Source: Dicaeum eximium (Eukaryota; Chordata; Aves; Passeriformes; Dicaeidae). Taken from it: a DNA stretch of 64,000 nt. A program made the position numbers and the translations under genes. Below, piece by piece: positions 25,415-36,066 of the stretch. The notes below the pieces were generated by a model that saw only the letters and a program-made list of their open reading frames with translations, was not told where the DNA came from and did no database searches. Where the stretch lies: NCBI GenBank assembly GCA_013396995.1, contig VWZP01006688.1, positions 1-64,000 of the forward strand, given 5' to 3'. The stretch's first letter is position 1, and each line of letters opens with the position of its first letter.

Positions 25415-26818
25415 AGCAAATCTATTACAAATCTGTATTCAATATTTACAAAGGCAGAATTTTCAGTGAATCCCATAGGAAGCCCTGAAGGCCCTAAAAC
25501 AGTATATTTCTGTTGCCTTTTATTTACCGAGCAGAGCAATAATGCCAAGTTGTCTTCTAAAAATTTTTCCAACTTCCAGTTCCATAGTTTGGAGTTCTGA
25601 AAGTATTTATAATCTTAATCATTTATGCTAAATCTTGTTATTAAAAGTCTGGCACAGAAGTTTGGTTTCTCTATCAGCATTTTAAACTTAACAAACTTCA
25701 AAGGAAGAGGTTACCAAATAAATTAATTCATATTAAAATAGATATTTTTGACAGTTTGGCAGCAAAATTGAGTAGACAAGACAAATTATTTCTCCCATAA
25801 TGAGGTTTTTTAAAAGGTAAATACGTAATGAGATATCCAAAAGGTCTTACAGAATGGTCAGCCAGAGAAGGGTACTTGTTGTCCACATTTGGCAGAGTAA
25901 CCATGTAAAATAGTGCATACTGGTACTTCACTCATGCTAAAAACTCAGAAGACATTTGTATTTATTTGAAACACCAGGGAATAATTCTTTTCTCCACTTG
26001 GAGAGGAAAGAAATAAGACTCATACGGATTCATGCTATGATCTTGCACGAACTATTTGCAGTAAGAGCTCCCTGAGCACTGAGGTTTCAAAGGCATTTGG
26101 ACCTGCTTTGAGTTGGCCACATGAAAAGCAAGACAATGTGTGCTGTGGTTACAGAGGAAACAAGATCAAGAGCTCTTTGCTGTGTCCCCTTTCCTGACTG
26201 GTGGTGTTACACACTGTGTTTCAAAGTGATAAATACAAAAATGGATGAGGAAGTTGTTTGCGGTATCACGCTTGAGAAAGGTCGTCACTCAAAATGATAA
26301 GGCAAAACTGGACAGTGTTAATTTTTTTGTTGTTGTTGTTTTATTTATTTTTTTGGGGACATTCCCTTTGCTCAGTGGTTTACTGTTCAGTGTTAATGAG
26401 CCATATAAGGGTGCTGCAGTTTGGCACTACTGTCATTTTGATTCAGATGAAACAGCTTCACTTAGTTTATGTGTAATGCACAAGCCTTATGATGCTGTTT
26501 GTAGACAATGTCAGCTCTGATGTGTTATCCTCATTTATTTATATTTTTTATTATTATTACATCCCTGAAATCCTTCTCATGAAATCCTTGGGTTGGAGTG
26601 TCTGCATTCACCGGAGTTTGGAAAGGCATGGGTTGGGTGATTGGTGGGAGATGGGTAATGTGGTGCAAGCAATGATACTTATTCAGGCTTAAATCTCAGG
26701 CTTCACATTGCAATGATTATTGCAGTTTTATTTTTTGGAAAAAAAAAAAACAAAAACACACAAGAAATTTAATGCTTCTTTTATAGGATAAAAAAATTGC
26801 AACAAACTTCAATTGTGA

Positions 26819-26824
26819 AATAAA
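26819..26824 (+). terminator. ZFYVE28: Candidate ZFYVE28 poly(A) signal (distal)
   Basis: This AATAAA lies in strongly AU-rich sequence, followed within 40 bp by tgcttctgtgg, a possible GU-rich downstream element. Alternatives lie at 25717-25722 (AATAAA) and 27077-27082 (ATTAAA). Confidence 0.4.
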
Positions 26825-28317
26825 TATGCACAAAAAGTTGCTTCTGTGGAAAAAATCTTATTTAATGCACTGAATATTTATTTAAGCTTGTTTTTATTTT
26901 GTAAATGCTGTAATTCAGAATCATTTCCATAAATATGATATTTAAAGATCTCAGACACTATAGTTTCTTATGTAAATACAGACTCCTATTTCTCTTACTG
27001 AAAAGCACAATGACTATATCAATACTAATATACATTTGCCTCAAGAAAGACTTTCATCTTGTAATCTCTTCAGATAATTAAAGTGTCAGGACTTTCTACT
27101 TCCATGTGCTGGATTGCTCTTTCATTTTGGGGTCTGTTTACATGGAGTGACAGCTGCCATCCTGTCAAACAAACTGGCCTTAACTCTTTCTCATTTTGCA
27201 AATAACATGAAAGAAATCAGTTTAAATTTGAAACTGCAAGTCACCCATACAGTGAAGGGCTGGTAAATCAAAGCTGGAACACCAGCCTGTCACTTAGCAT
27301 TGCCTCGTGCTATCTCTTGCCACCAGCTGAAAATCTCCCTTCCCAAAATATCTGGTGTCAATGGCCACTTCACTCATCAGGCATGTTTGATCTGCCTGTG
27401 TCACATCTGAATAATCTTTCCTGTGGGGGATACAAATCTGCAACAAAAACAGCGCTCCTTGGATCTCCATGCACAGTTATCCTTGGGAAGCAGAAATGCC
27501 CAGTCCTGCTTTGTTCTGCCCCCTGTATGAGATACAGCTGTTAAAGGTTCTGAGAATTAATTTTTGTTTCCAGAGGACTTAATGCTGCATGGCTTTGGGA
27601 TGCCATTTCACCAAACACAATGTTACAGCTCCATTACATTGCGATCTCGGCTTCAGTGGTGCAACAATGGGGAAACTTTATGGGAAACCTGCACACAAAT
27701 GTAAGATGGTATTTGAATTAACATGCATAATGTTTATGGGAAAATAATGCTGCCTTCAGGTGTGTATGAATAAGTGAACAGTAGAAATTTATCCTAAAGA
27801 GAGATTTTAATCAAAAAGGGGATTTTTTTCCAGAATACAACATGTTTCACAGTAGTTTTCCTGTTGGGGATATCACAATGGGAGTGAAGAGGATAATAAG
27901 GTAAGAGCAGCATTGCCAAAGGCAGCAATAATTCACATGGTGCTGGACTCTCCTGTATGGCAGTTCCCTTCTGAATCACGCCTGTTTCCAGGGGAAAAAA
28001 AATAATTATAGTGAACTCTGGAGTGATCCTTTCTAGGTCTGTACAAATTGTACAGCATTTCTAGCTCTCTCTGGGTTTGTAAAAGCAGGTGGATATCAAG
28101 GCTTCCTCTGCAGTGAACAGAACTTCTGTAAAATACGTCTGCTTCCAGGGAATACCCCTGTCCAGAACATTCAGGCAGACTGAAAAGCTGTCACACAGCA
28201 TCTCGGTGAGAGGCAACCTGGATGGAAGTGACAGGTGAGGAGTGACCTTTGTGTGCGTTGTCTGAGCTGAAAGGAAGGAGGAGGGAAAGGGGCCGTGTGT
28301 GGTTGTGCCTGTACTCG

Positions 28318-28326
28318 NNNNNNNNN
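28318..28326. other. Assembly gap (9 N)
   Basis: Nine undetermined bases lie in a GC-richer, G-rich local context. The true gap length may differ from nine. Open frames that span it are meaningless. Confidence 1.
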
Positions 28327-28443
28327 GAAAGCCTCAAACACAGCCCCCTCACAGTCCTGCCTGGAGCTGGGGGAAGCAGCTCTCGGTGCCTGGCTCAGCT
28401 CTCAGTTCATGCAAAGTCAAAGCTGCTGGGGCTGCATCCGCCG

Positions 28444-28457
28444 GTTTCCGTGGCAAC
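28444..28457. promoter_or_regulatory. Candidate RFX X-box
   Basis: The palindrome GTTTCC-GT-GGCAAC matches the X-box consensus GTHNYY-AT-RRNAAC at every specified position except one (G for A in the central AT). RFX factors bind such sites in promoters of ciliary and other genes. It lies 117 bp after the assembly gap in GC-rich sequence, but no adjacent transcription unit is recognised. Confidence 0.4.
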
Positions 28458-31400
28458 CCCCGATAGCATCTCTCTGCCGGTGCCAAGACTGCAGCACTCT
28501 GCTCCTGCACATGCAGGCATGGAGACTCCTGCTTTCTGCTTCGTCACAGGGATTGGGATGGTTCAAATGTCTTCATTTGTAACCAAGGTTTGCACTGCAG
28601 TCAAAAGCTTACTGTGAACTTTATTTTCTAATGACAGCATTTCATTGAATTATGTTGTTTGTCTGGGAAAAAAATAATCTCTGAAGGGCATCCTGTTGAC
28701 TTCTTTTGGAGGGGGGGGGGGTTATCTCTTTTTCCTTCTTTCACCCTTTACTCCACCCCATCACTCAGCTTTCTGTTTCTGCTGTGTATAAACTAGACTT
28801 ACTCTGTGGCTTCCATGGATATCTTAAACAGAATTAGTATAGACAACTCAAGGAGCTTTCATTTTTATTGTTTCCTGATCTTGCCCTTCAAGTTCCCAGG
28901 CACAGGCTTGTTTCAAACCACTTGGTATCCTTGTACCTGCAGGAGCATCCTGCCACACATGTCCTTCCTGGCTGCCTGAGATGCCATGAGCCTTGCACCA
29001 AGGTGTTTAAAGTTCTGCAGTATTCATTTACTTTGTGGTGGAGAAAGGATAGCTCCTAATTCTCAGGTTTTAATAGCTGTTGGTAAATTATAGATATTGC
29101 CATTTGGCTCTTTCTTTCTTTGCTCTTAAACCAAAAAATGGTAAAATAATAGGCCAGAAGGATGAAGAAGAGAAGACTTGTTAAAGCAGCTCTGGAAGTG
29201 TGAAGATGATGTTTTAATGAAGTAATTGGTCTCTTTGAAAACAAGCTGTAACTGCATGTGCTAGGAATGCTGAGGCTCATGCATAAAACAAACTGGGCAA
29301 TTAGTTTTTCATGAACTCATTTCATTTCTTGTTTTCACTAAACATGAAGGCTCTGAAGTGTAAAGAACAATTTTCCCTCATGTTTCACTCAAAGGTATGA
29401 AGCAGATTTTTCTTCTCAGCTTTTCTCTGCAAACAGCCACCAGTCTGTTAGAGCTCTGACTGAACTTGTCTGCAAAAGGGAAATTCCTGTGTCCAAAGCA
29501 GCAAACAGTGGGGCCCTCTCAGCCTCCCACGCCTGAGGAGCAGTGAGAGGTGCCTGTGGGCACGAGGGACTGCAGAGGGGCTGTTGTTCATGTCCAGCTG
29601 CGGAGTGATGCTCCCATCTTCTCTTTCTCAGGAGCATGAGTTGTCTGGCACAGCCCAGGATGTGAGGGACCCTGGGAATGGCAGAGCCAGCAAGCACTGA
29701 GCTATAACTACCTCACATATTACAGAGATTTTATTTTCTGAAAATAACCCCAGGCCAGACACTCACACAACTTAAGCAAGCACTTAAACTCGTGTCTTAC
29801 TCTAGAAAGTCTTATTTATGTATTTCTGCACTTTTACATAGTTCTTCACAGGGCAATAAAACGTTGGTATTACTACCATGACTTTTTTATTCACTGAGTT
29901 AATAAAAATTATATAAAACAGCAGCAGGGAGGGTGTTTGAGGTAATGCTTTCCACATAATATTTCAGCAATGGCCAGTTTTCAGGTTTTTAGCTGGAATT
30001 AGGCTGTGGTTCCAGTGGGCTTGTCAGTACAGTGGAAGCTGATGATAAGAACTAGTCCTGACTGGCATTTGTAGTGGTAACCTCTCTGATGATGTCTTGT
30101 AAAACATGTTAAAAATATCTGTCTTTCATAAGAGGTGTGTCCGAAAATGATGTGCAAGTGCCTCAGCCTTTTTGGACCATTTGAAGAAAGCTGTCCCTCA
30201 GCATTCCAGGGCTGGGCCAGTGGCTCTGCATGGATTGGTCCAGTCAGGTCCTTGGTCATGAGAAGGCACCTGTCAGGTGTGTTAAGAGCAGGGAGATTTT
30301 CCTGGCTTTATTACCAAAGGACCTGTACCATGCCATCTTCCTCTGTGTGTGGGGAGCCCCTGAGACCAAATTTTGAGGCACTTGGCAGTTATTTTTTCTG
30401 GTCAAGATCATTTGTGACTGCTGCTTCATTAGCAGCTTTTCCGTTTATTATGCAGCAGTAAAGCTTGCTGCTTTTGGGTTGTTTTGGTTTTTTTAATTGA
30501 TTTCACTTTCTTTGGCTTGTCTGCAGAAAGCTGTGGATTAATAATTGAAGATATAAACAGAAAAATAATACTTCAAGTTCATAAATGTATTTAAAAGAAA
30601 CTATTCAATAATGCTCTCAAATACTGGGAAATTATACAGTAAAACCTGAACCCCAGGTAGTCCAAAAGTCCTGGGTGTCTATCTCTGAACCATCTGCTTT
30701 TGTGTAGGAGGAGTTGTAGCTGCTGGAAAGCTACAACAGGTCTTGGGGACCAAAACTTAAAGGTTTGAGCCAGTTTGTAACTTCTTTGTCTAGAAATAAC
30801 TCTTCCTTAATTAAAAAATAGTGAAGGAAATTGCTATAATTCCCATGTAAAGAAACTCTATTCAAAGAAAAAAATTTCAACTAACTTGGTCCAATTGTCT
30901 TGGGACAAAATATAAAGCTACCACTAATGAATTTTATACCCTCTCATTGCCATGTCTTTTAGAGTTTCTTTCAAGACAGAACATCAGCCTTGCTTGGAGA
31001 ACAAAGCAGGAAAACCTTGCCTACCTGTACACCTGACAGGTGTTCTCTGTCATGTTTGTTCCTCACATCCTGCTTTCTGCCCTTTCTCTTGCTATTTTCT
31101 CTTTAAAGGAATTATATTGGAGTTAGACTCTAAACTGAGTCTCAGGGAAAATATTTCCACATTTCTTTCCTGTAGGGAGCGTTTGAAATACGGCTGTGTC
31201 TAGTGTCTGTCTCAAAAAGTATTTTGTGAAAACCTGAGGATGCAGACTTGCACCCAGATGCTGCCTCCACACAACTTCTGACATACACTGGAACAAGAAC
31301 AAAGTACAGAATCCAAAGTAAAGCAGCAGTAAAGAATCCAAAATTCAGGCTGGTGTAAAGTGTAAAAGCTTAAGGGTGTCTTGAGTGCTTACTGAAAGTA

Positions 31401-34400
31401 CCCAACACAAGGGCCAGCCTCTGCCACCGCCAGGCACCAGGTCACAGGTGGTGCAGCCCTGAGCTGGAGACGTGGGACCTGTCCAGGCTGGAGGGAGAAA
31501 GAAGCCAAGGAGCTGACAGCCCAAGGTACACTGCTCAAAGGAGGGTTTTTTTTTTTACAGGCTGTTTTGCTAAAAGCAACTCCCAAGAGAAATGCAAGGT
31601 GTTGTCTTACCTACTGCATTGAGGGTATTTTCAGTGAGCTTGGAGAAAAATCCATTGGGTGTGCTACTTCTCTCTTCCCACCCAGTGTTAAAGAAACACT
31701 GGCAGGTCGAGGGGACAGAGGCTGTTGTCTTTTTGCTTGTTGATTATATTTTTACATGTATCTTTTGCTTGCTTACTGCAGTAAGAAATTTTAAAAAAAA
31801 GTTCAGTTCTTGAAAATCTCAAATTCCCATGTATGCAACAAATAATTCTCATAGTGTGTTCTAATTGCAGAGTGCAAATAACTACTAACCATTAAATAAT
31901 ATTAGGTTGTTTTTAAACAGAAAAATCATTAACCCCAAATCAAGCAATTACAAAAGCACTTCCTCTGAGAACAGCTCAGAAGCCACCGAGAACACCAGTG
32001 CCATGTGATAAAACCCTTTGCCCCATTTGCTGCTCCTGGAGCCTTTCCAGTGCCTTCCCAAGGTTCAGATGTTGCCACAGCATTAGCTGCCAGAGGAAGT
32101 CTGTTCTTGCCAAATTGTATCTTCTTGGCTGCTCTGTGCTCTTGTGCTGCTGTTCAGCTCTGTCAGCTTCTGCAGGGTTGCATTTATATGTGAGATTTAT
32201 AAAACGGATTAAGCACCTGGCACAAAGGAGAATGGAACTGAATGGGGGAAGGTGTTGAGCAATCGTCCTGCTAAAAATGTTCCTGGAGTGTTCTGCTGTG
32301 AGGGAAAAGCCATGGAAGTGAGGAAGGGCTTGGAAATGTTCAGAGTTGGAATCTGTTGAAAGTATCAAAGAGATGTGGTTGCAGACAGCATCAGTAAATG
32401 CCTCCACTGGGTGCACAGGTCTGGGAAGCTGGGCTCCTCCTGGCAGGGGTCTAATGGGAACCAGTGGCCAGAAGGTGAGTCAACTTGAACAAATGCAGGT
32501 GAGAAAGAAGAAGTTAAACCTCCTGTGTGTAACCAGCTGTTGAACAGTGAGCTGATTGCTGTGGTGAACTCTATACCTATGAGCACAAGGATTTTTAACA
32601 AACACAACATCTGGTGCATTTAACAGGCACAGTGGTGCAGCCACCCATGCTGGGACTAAGGCAGAAATAAGCACTCAGTGGGGCTATCCTGTGACAGAGG
32701 TCAGGGTCCTGGTGCTCTCAGTTTATGAACTGGTCTGGGAAGTTACCAAGAGGAGGGATTTCTGTGTGGGCTGATGTGCAGTAGGGATGCAGCAGCACAG
32801 GCAAAGCACCCAGTGCTCTCCATCTTCCTGTTTCACCCCAGAGCTAATCCTGCACCAGGGCTGGAGTCACACTGGCATTGGGCTGTTACAAGCAGCAGGA
32901 AAAGAAAGGGATCAAACACAAGGAAGAGGGATGCAGGGAGGAATATGCTCCCATTTAGGAGCCCAGTGTCTAAAGGAGTGGAAGCAAAATCCCTGACCAA
33001 TTCCCAGTCAGTTACAGGAATCATTTCCAGTTTGCCAAGAACAGTTCTGTCCTTGTGAGCTGGCTGTGATTTCCTGCAGCACTCATTAATTCTGGTGTCA
33101 TGCTGAACACACTGCTCCTGCACAGGCCAGGCTGGGCTCTGGGTGACATCAATGTGCCATGAGTGGGAGCTGAGCATGGCTGTGTACAATCACTGCTTCC
33201 ACACACCCTGCCTGCAGCTAGAGAAGAAATGATCCTTCTGCTTTGTTTTACTCCACAAATGGTGGACACAGCAGGTTTGCCTGAGGAGCCAGGCATAGAA
33301 CCACAGTGGCCAACCCTGCACACACCTTACAGTGAGGTACAAGAGAAGATGGAAGTAAACTTTTTTTTTACACAACAGGGATTTATTCATATCCTCACCC
33401 AGCTGTGAAGGACTGGAAGGGGGAGCCATGTCTTTCCTCTGCCTGAGCATAAGAAGTGGCTTCTGCCCCACCCCTTCCCCTGTCCCAGTCCATCCCTTCA
33501 GACATGCTCAGGATGAAGGGGCTGTTGTGAGCATTTGTTTGGGCCTCCCCACAGCAGAGATGTTGCAACACTCTGTTGTGCCACAGTAGAGTCTGTAGGA
33601 TTTTGTATAGTAACTCCTTCCTCAATTTGACCTTGTACAATGCACAGTGCTCCTGATCTTTCCCTACAGTACCAGCATTGGTTACTGTGCCCTCACACTG
33701 CTGTAGGTATGTTATCTCCATCCTACAGAAGAGCTTATTAAAATACTTGGGAACACAAGATCAGCTCATCCTGTCCTGCTATCTCAAGCACCCATGAATA
33801 ATCCCTTTCATAAATCACTTGTATCTCATCACAGAGGTAAGTGCAGTTCTCTTTACTGTACTCAGACCTTAATCTTCTCAGTAGACCAAGGGTTTTAGAG
33901 ATGCTGAAATCTCTGGACCCTGGTGTTTTAGTCATCCATTGAAGCTTAACCTTGGATCTGAGAGTCAGTTATCCCTGTTCCTCCTGCATGCCAGGGGACC
34001 TTTTGCTCCCTGCCTGTCACCTGGAGCCTTATTTAGAGATGTGTCTGCTGGGAAGAAGAGAGCTTGTAGGAAATGTCTATGCTGTAAAGAAGGGTGTTGT
34101 GCCATGTAAACTGAGGAGGGCTCTGAGCCTGGGGTGGCTCTGGGCTGCAGCTCAAAAATCACAGCTTTTCCTGATCCTCTGAAAGTGATCAGTGCTCTGT
34201 AGGTTCCCTTTCCCTTTGGCAGTCTGCTCTTGTCTAGAAGCGATCTCTGGCCTTCATTTCGCTTGTTAAAACTTGCTGGATGCTCCAAGCACAGGCACCT
34301 TAAGGTGGACCTTAAAAGGCTAAACTCTGCTCCATTATTCTCACTTGGGCCTACAGCTTCACATCAGCATGTGTTTACAATGCTGTGGGGCAGCTCAGCT

Positions 34401-35950
34401 CATGAAGGTGCTGAGTGCTGGCTCACTGGTGTGTGTCAGCACACCTCAAATAGTGTGGGGTATCTAAAATCTGCTTCAGAGACTGTCTGGGCAGCAGAGT
34501 CAATGCCAGGCTGGGGAGTGTGGGTCATGCCTGCAGTCTGCAGCACAGTGTTTGTACCTTGGTATCAGTCTCTCCTTTTGGTAAATGCAGCAGAGATTGA
34601 TGGGTTTGTTTTTCTTAGGTGGTAATGAAGCAGTTAATTGCACTCGGTAATGGCTGTCTCTGCCCAGCTGCTCAGGGAAATATCTCAGAGGCTTGCCCCA
34701 CGGACCGTGGGCTGTGTAAGCACATCCAAGCCATCACCCAAATCCCTGGCTGCTCAGCTTTCCCAGCTCCCTTGTTGTTTGTTTTGCTCTTTCCAAACTC
34801 ATATTTTATCCCCTTGTTTCGCCAGCCCTCTGTGCTCAATGTTGTGTCCAGCGACAGGCAGCAGGAGCGGTGGCAGCGTTGGCTCCTCCTGGCACTGCTC
34901 GGGTGCTTGTGCTGCTGCCCAGCCAGCGATTCCCACCGCGGCTTCTCGCTGTCCCCGGCTCTTTCGGCTGCGCAGAGCCTCTGCTCTGCCGTCACTGATC
35001 TGCACAGCCCTTCCGAGTCTGCCACGTGCAGAAACATTGCCCTTCCTTCCCGCCTTCACCGACAGTCCCCTGTCCCCCCGTTCTGATGGAGCATGAACTG
35101 CTGCTCCTGCATTGCATCCATTGCATCCAACAGCTACAAGGTTGGGTTATATTTCTTCACTGCGACTTTTAAGTATTTTTAAGGCCCGTCCTAGCACCCT
35201 AAAGTCATCTTCCACTAAAACAAACGTCGTATTTAAAATGTAGCAAAGCTGTTCTTTCCAGTTCTTGCCAAATCACAATTTTTCCACCTTTAATGTCCCA
35301 GCCGCGTGGGACAGGGAGCAGGAGGCATTTCCACAAGCCAGGCTGCTCTCTCTGCTGTCACAGCACCGGGCTCTGGCTGTGCCGACTCGTCAGACTTTTA
35401 GCTCAAGAGCTTGAGCTGCATGGAAGCCGATTGTGTTTGGGGGGTGAGTACCGAGTCCTTCCACCCTCTGCTCTGCTGTCACGCAGGAGCGTTAAGGCCA
35501 ACGTAGAGCACAATATTTGGGTCAAATGTAAGCGGTTCAAGTGCTGGGACAGTGGCAGGGATCACGCTGTCCTCCCGGGCCACTGTCCCCAGCGGGGCCT
35601 GGCAGCGGGCACCCGGTGTTGGGGTCTGGTACCGGCACCTCGGAGCCTCCGATCGCCCGGGATGGTACCGAGGGAGTGCCAGTGCCCCGATGGCACCCAG
35701 TGCTCCTGCCGCAAATGAGAAATAAAATTTTCTATGCTCCGTGAGCCCATAGGAGACCGCGATCTGCAGCGTCAAGCCGCCGAGCGTCGCGGGGAGAGAG
35801 CGGCTTTCCCGGCCGGGGAAAGAGCAGCAATTCGTGTTTTCACGTCCTCTGGACAGAAGGCGGCGGCGCTTGTCCCCTGTGCCAGGCACGGCTCCCGGAG
35901 CGGATGGTTTGTCCCCGGAGCGGGCGGTTTGGTTTGTCCCCGCGCAGCGC

Positions 35951-35976
35951 GGGCCGGGCCTGAGGGCCGGGGCGGG
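35951..35976 (+). other. Canonical G-quadruplex motif
   Basis: Five G-runs of three or four (35951-53, 56-58, 64-66, 69-72, 74-76) are separated by loops of 2, 5, 2 and 1 bases. This satisfies the G3+N1-7 rule. It is located in the CpG island. Confidence 0.75.
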
Positions 35977-36035
35977 CGCGGCGCAGTCTCGGTGTGACCC
36001 CGTGCGGCCGCCGGGCGCAGTGCGGGCCGGGCAGC

Positions 36036-36066
36036 GGGGCCTGCGGGGCCGGGGGGCGGCCAGGGG
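36036..36066 (+). other. Canonical G-quadruplex motif
   Basis: G-runs at 36036-39 (4), 45-48 (4), 51-56 (6) and 63-66 (4) are separated by loops of 5, 2 and 6 bases. It is close to the right edge of the CpG island. Confidence 0.8.

Larger units (their letters stand above)
24928..27082 (+). other. ZFYVE28: ZFYVE28 3' untranslated region (maximal candidate extent)
   Basis: Non-coding sequence follows the stop, with several possible poly(A) signals: AATAAA at 25409-25414, 25717-25722 and 26819-26824, and ATTAAA at 27077-27082. The distal half has typical AU-rich 3' UTR character (ATTTATTTAT near 26533) and a Pumilio-type TGTAAATA at 26971-26978. These would matter only if a distal site is used. 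A hairpin with perfect 7-bp arms lies at 25112-25131. The true end cannot be decided from sequence alone. The proximal site gives a 3' UTR of ~0.5 kb, the distal ones ~1.9-2.2 kb. Confidence 0.55.
27083..35440. other. Intergenic stretch; no gene recognised
   Basis: No family is recognised in any frame. Open frames reach about 155 codons on both strands around 31.9-35.1 kb but overlap each other and lack family motifs. Visible items are two short exon-like segments (27834-27900 and 28149-28234), an N gap (28318-28326), an RFX-type X-box match (28444-28457), a poly-G run near 28710-28721, and GC-richer sequence at 34.84-35.06 kb. Confidence 0.6.

Noticed and set aside
28249..28617. Open frames spanning the N gap
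   Set aside because: The reading frame across undetermined bases of unknown true length is not meaningful.
31976..32416. 146-codon minus-strand open frame
   Set aside because: It overlaps two open frames on the other strand, shows no family resemblance, no splice context and no promoter. Its length is within chance expectation for this window.
34619..35096. Two overlapping + strand open frames of ~150 codons with opposing minus-strand frames
   Set aside because: Several frames are open at once in a GC-richer patch. None has recognisable domains, and Cys/Ser/Pro-rich composition suggests chance.
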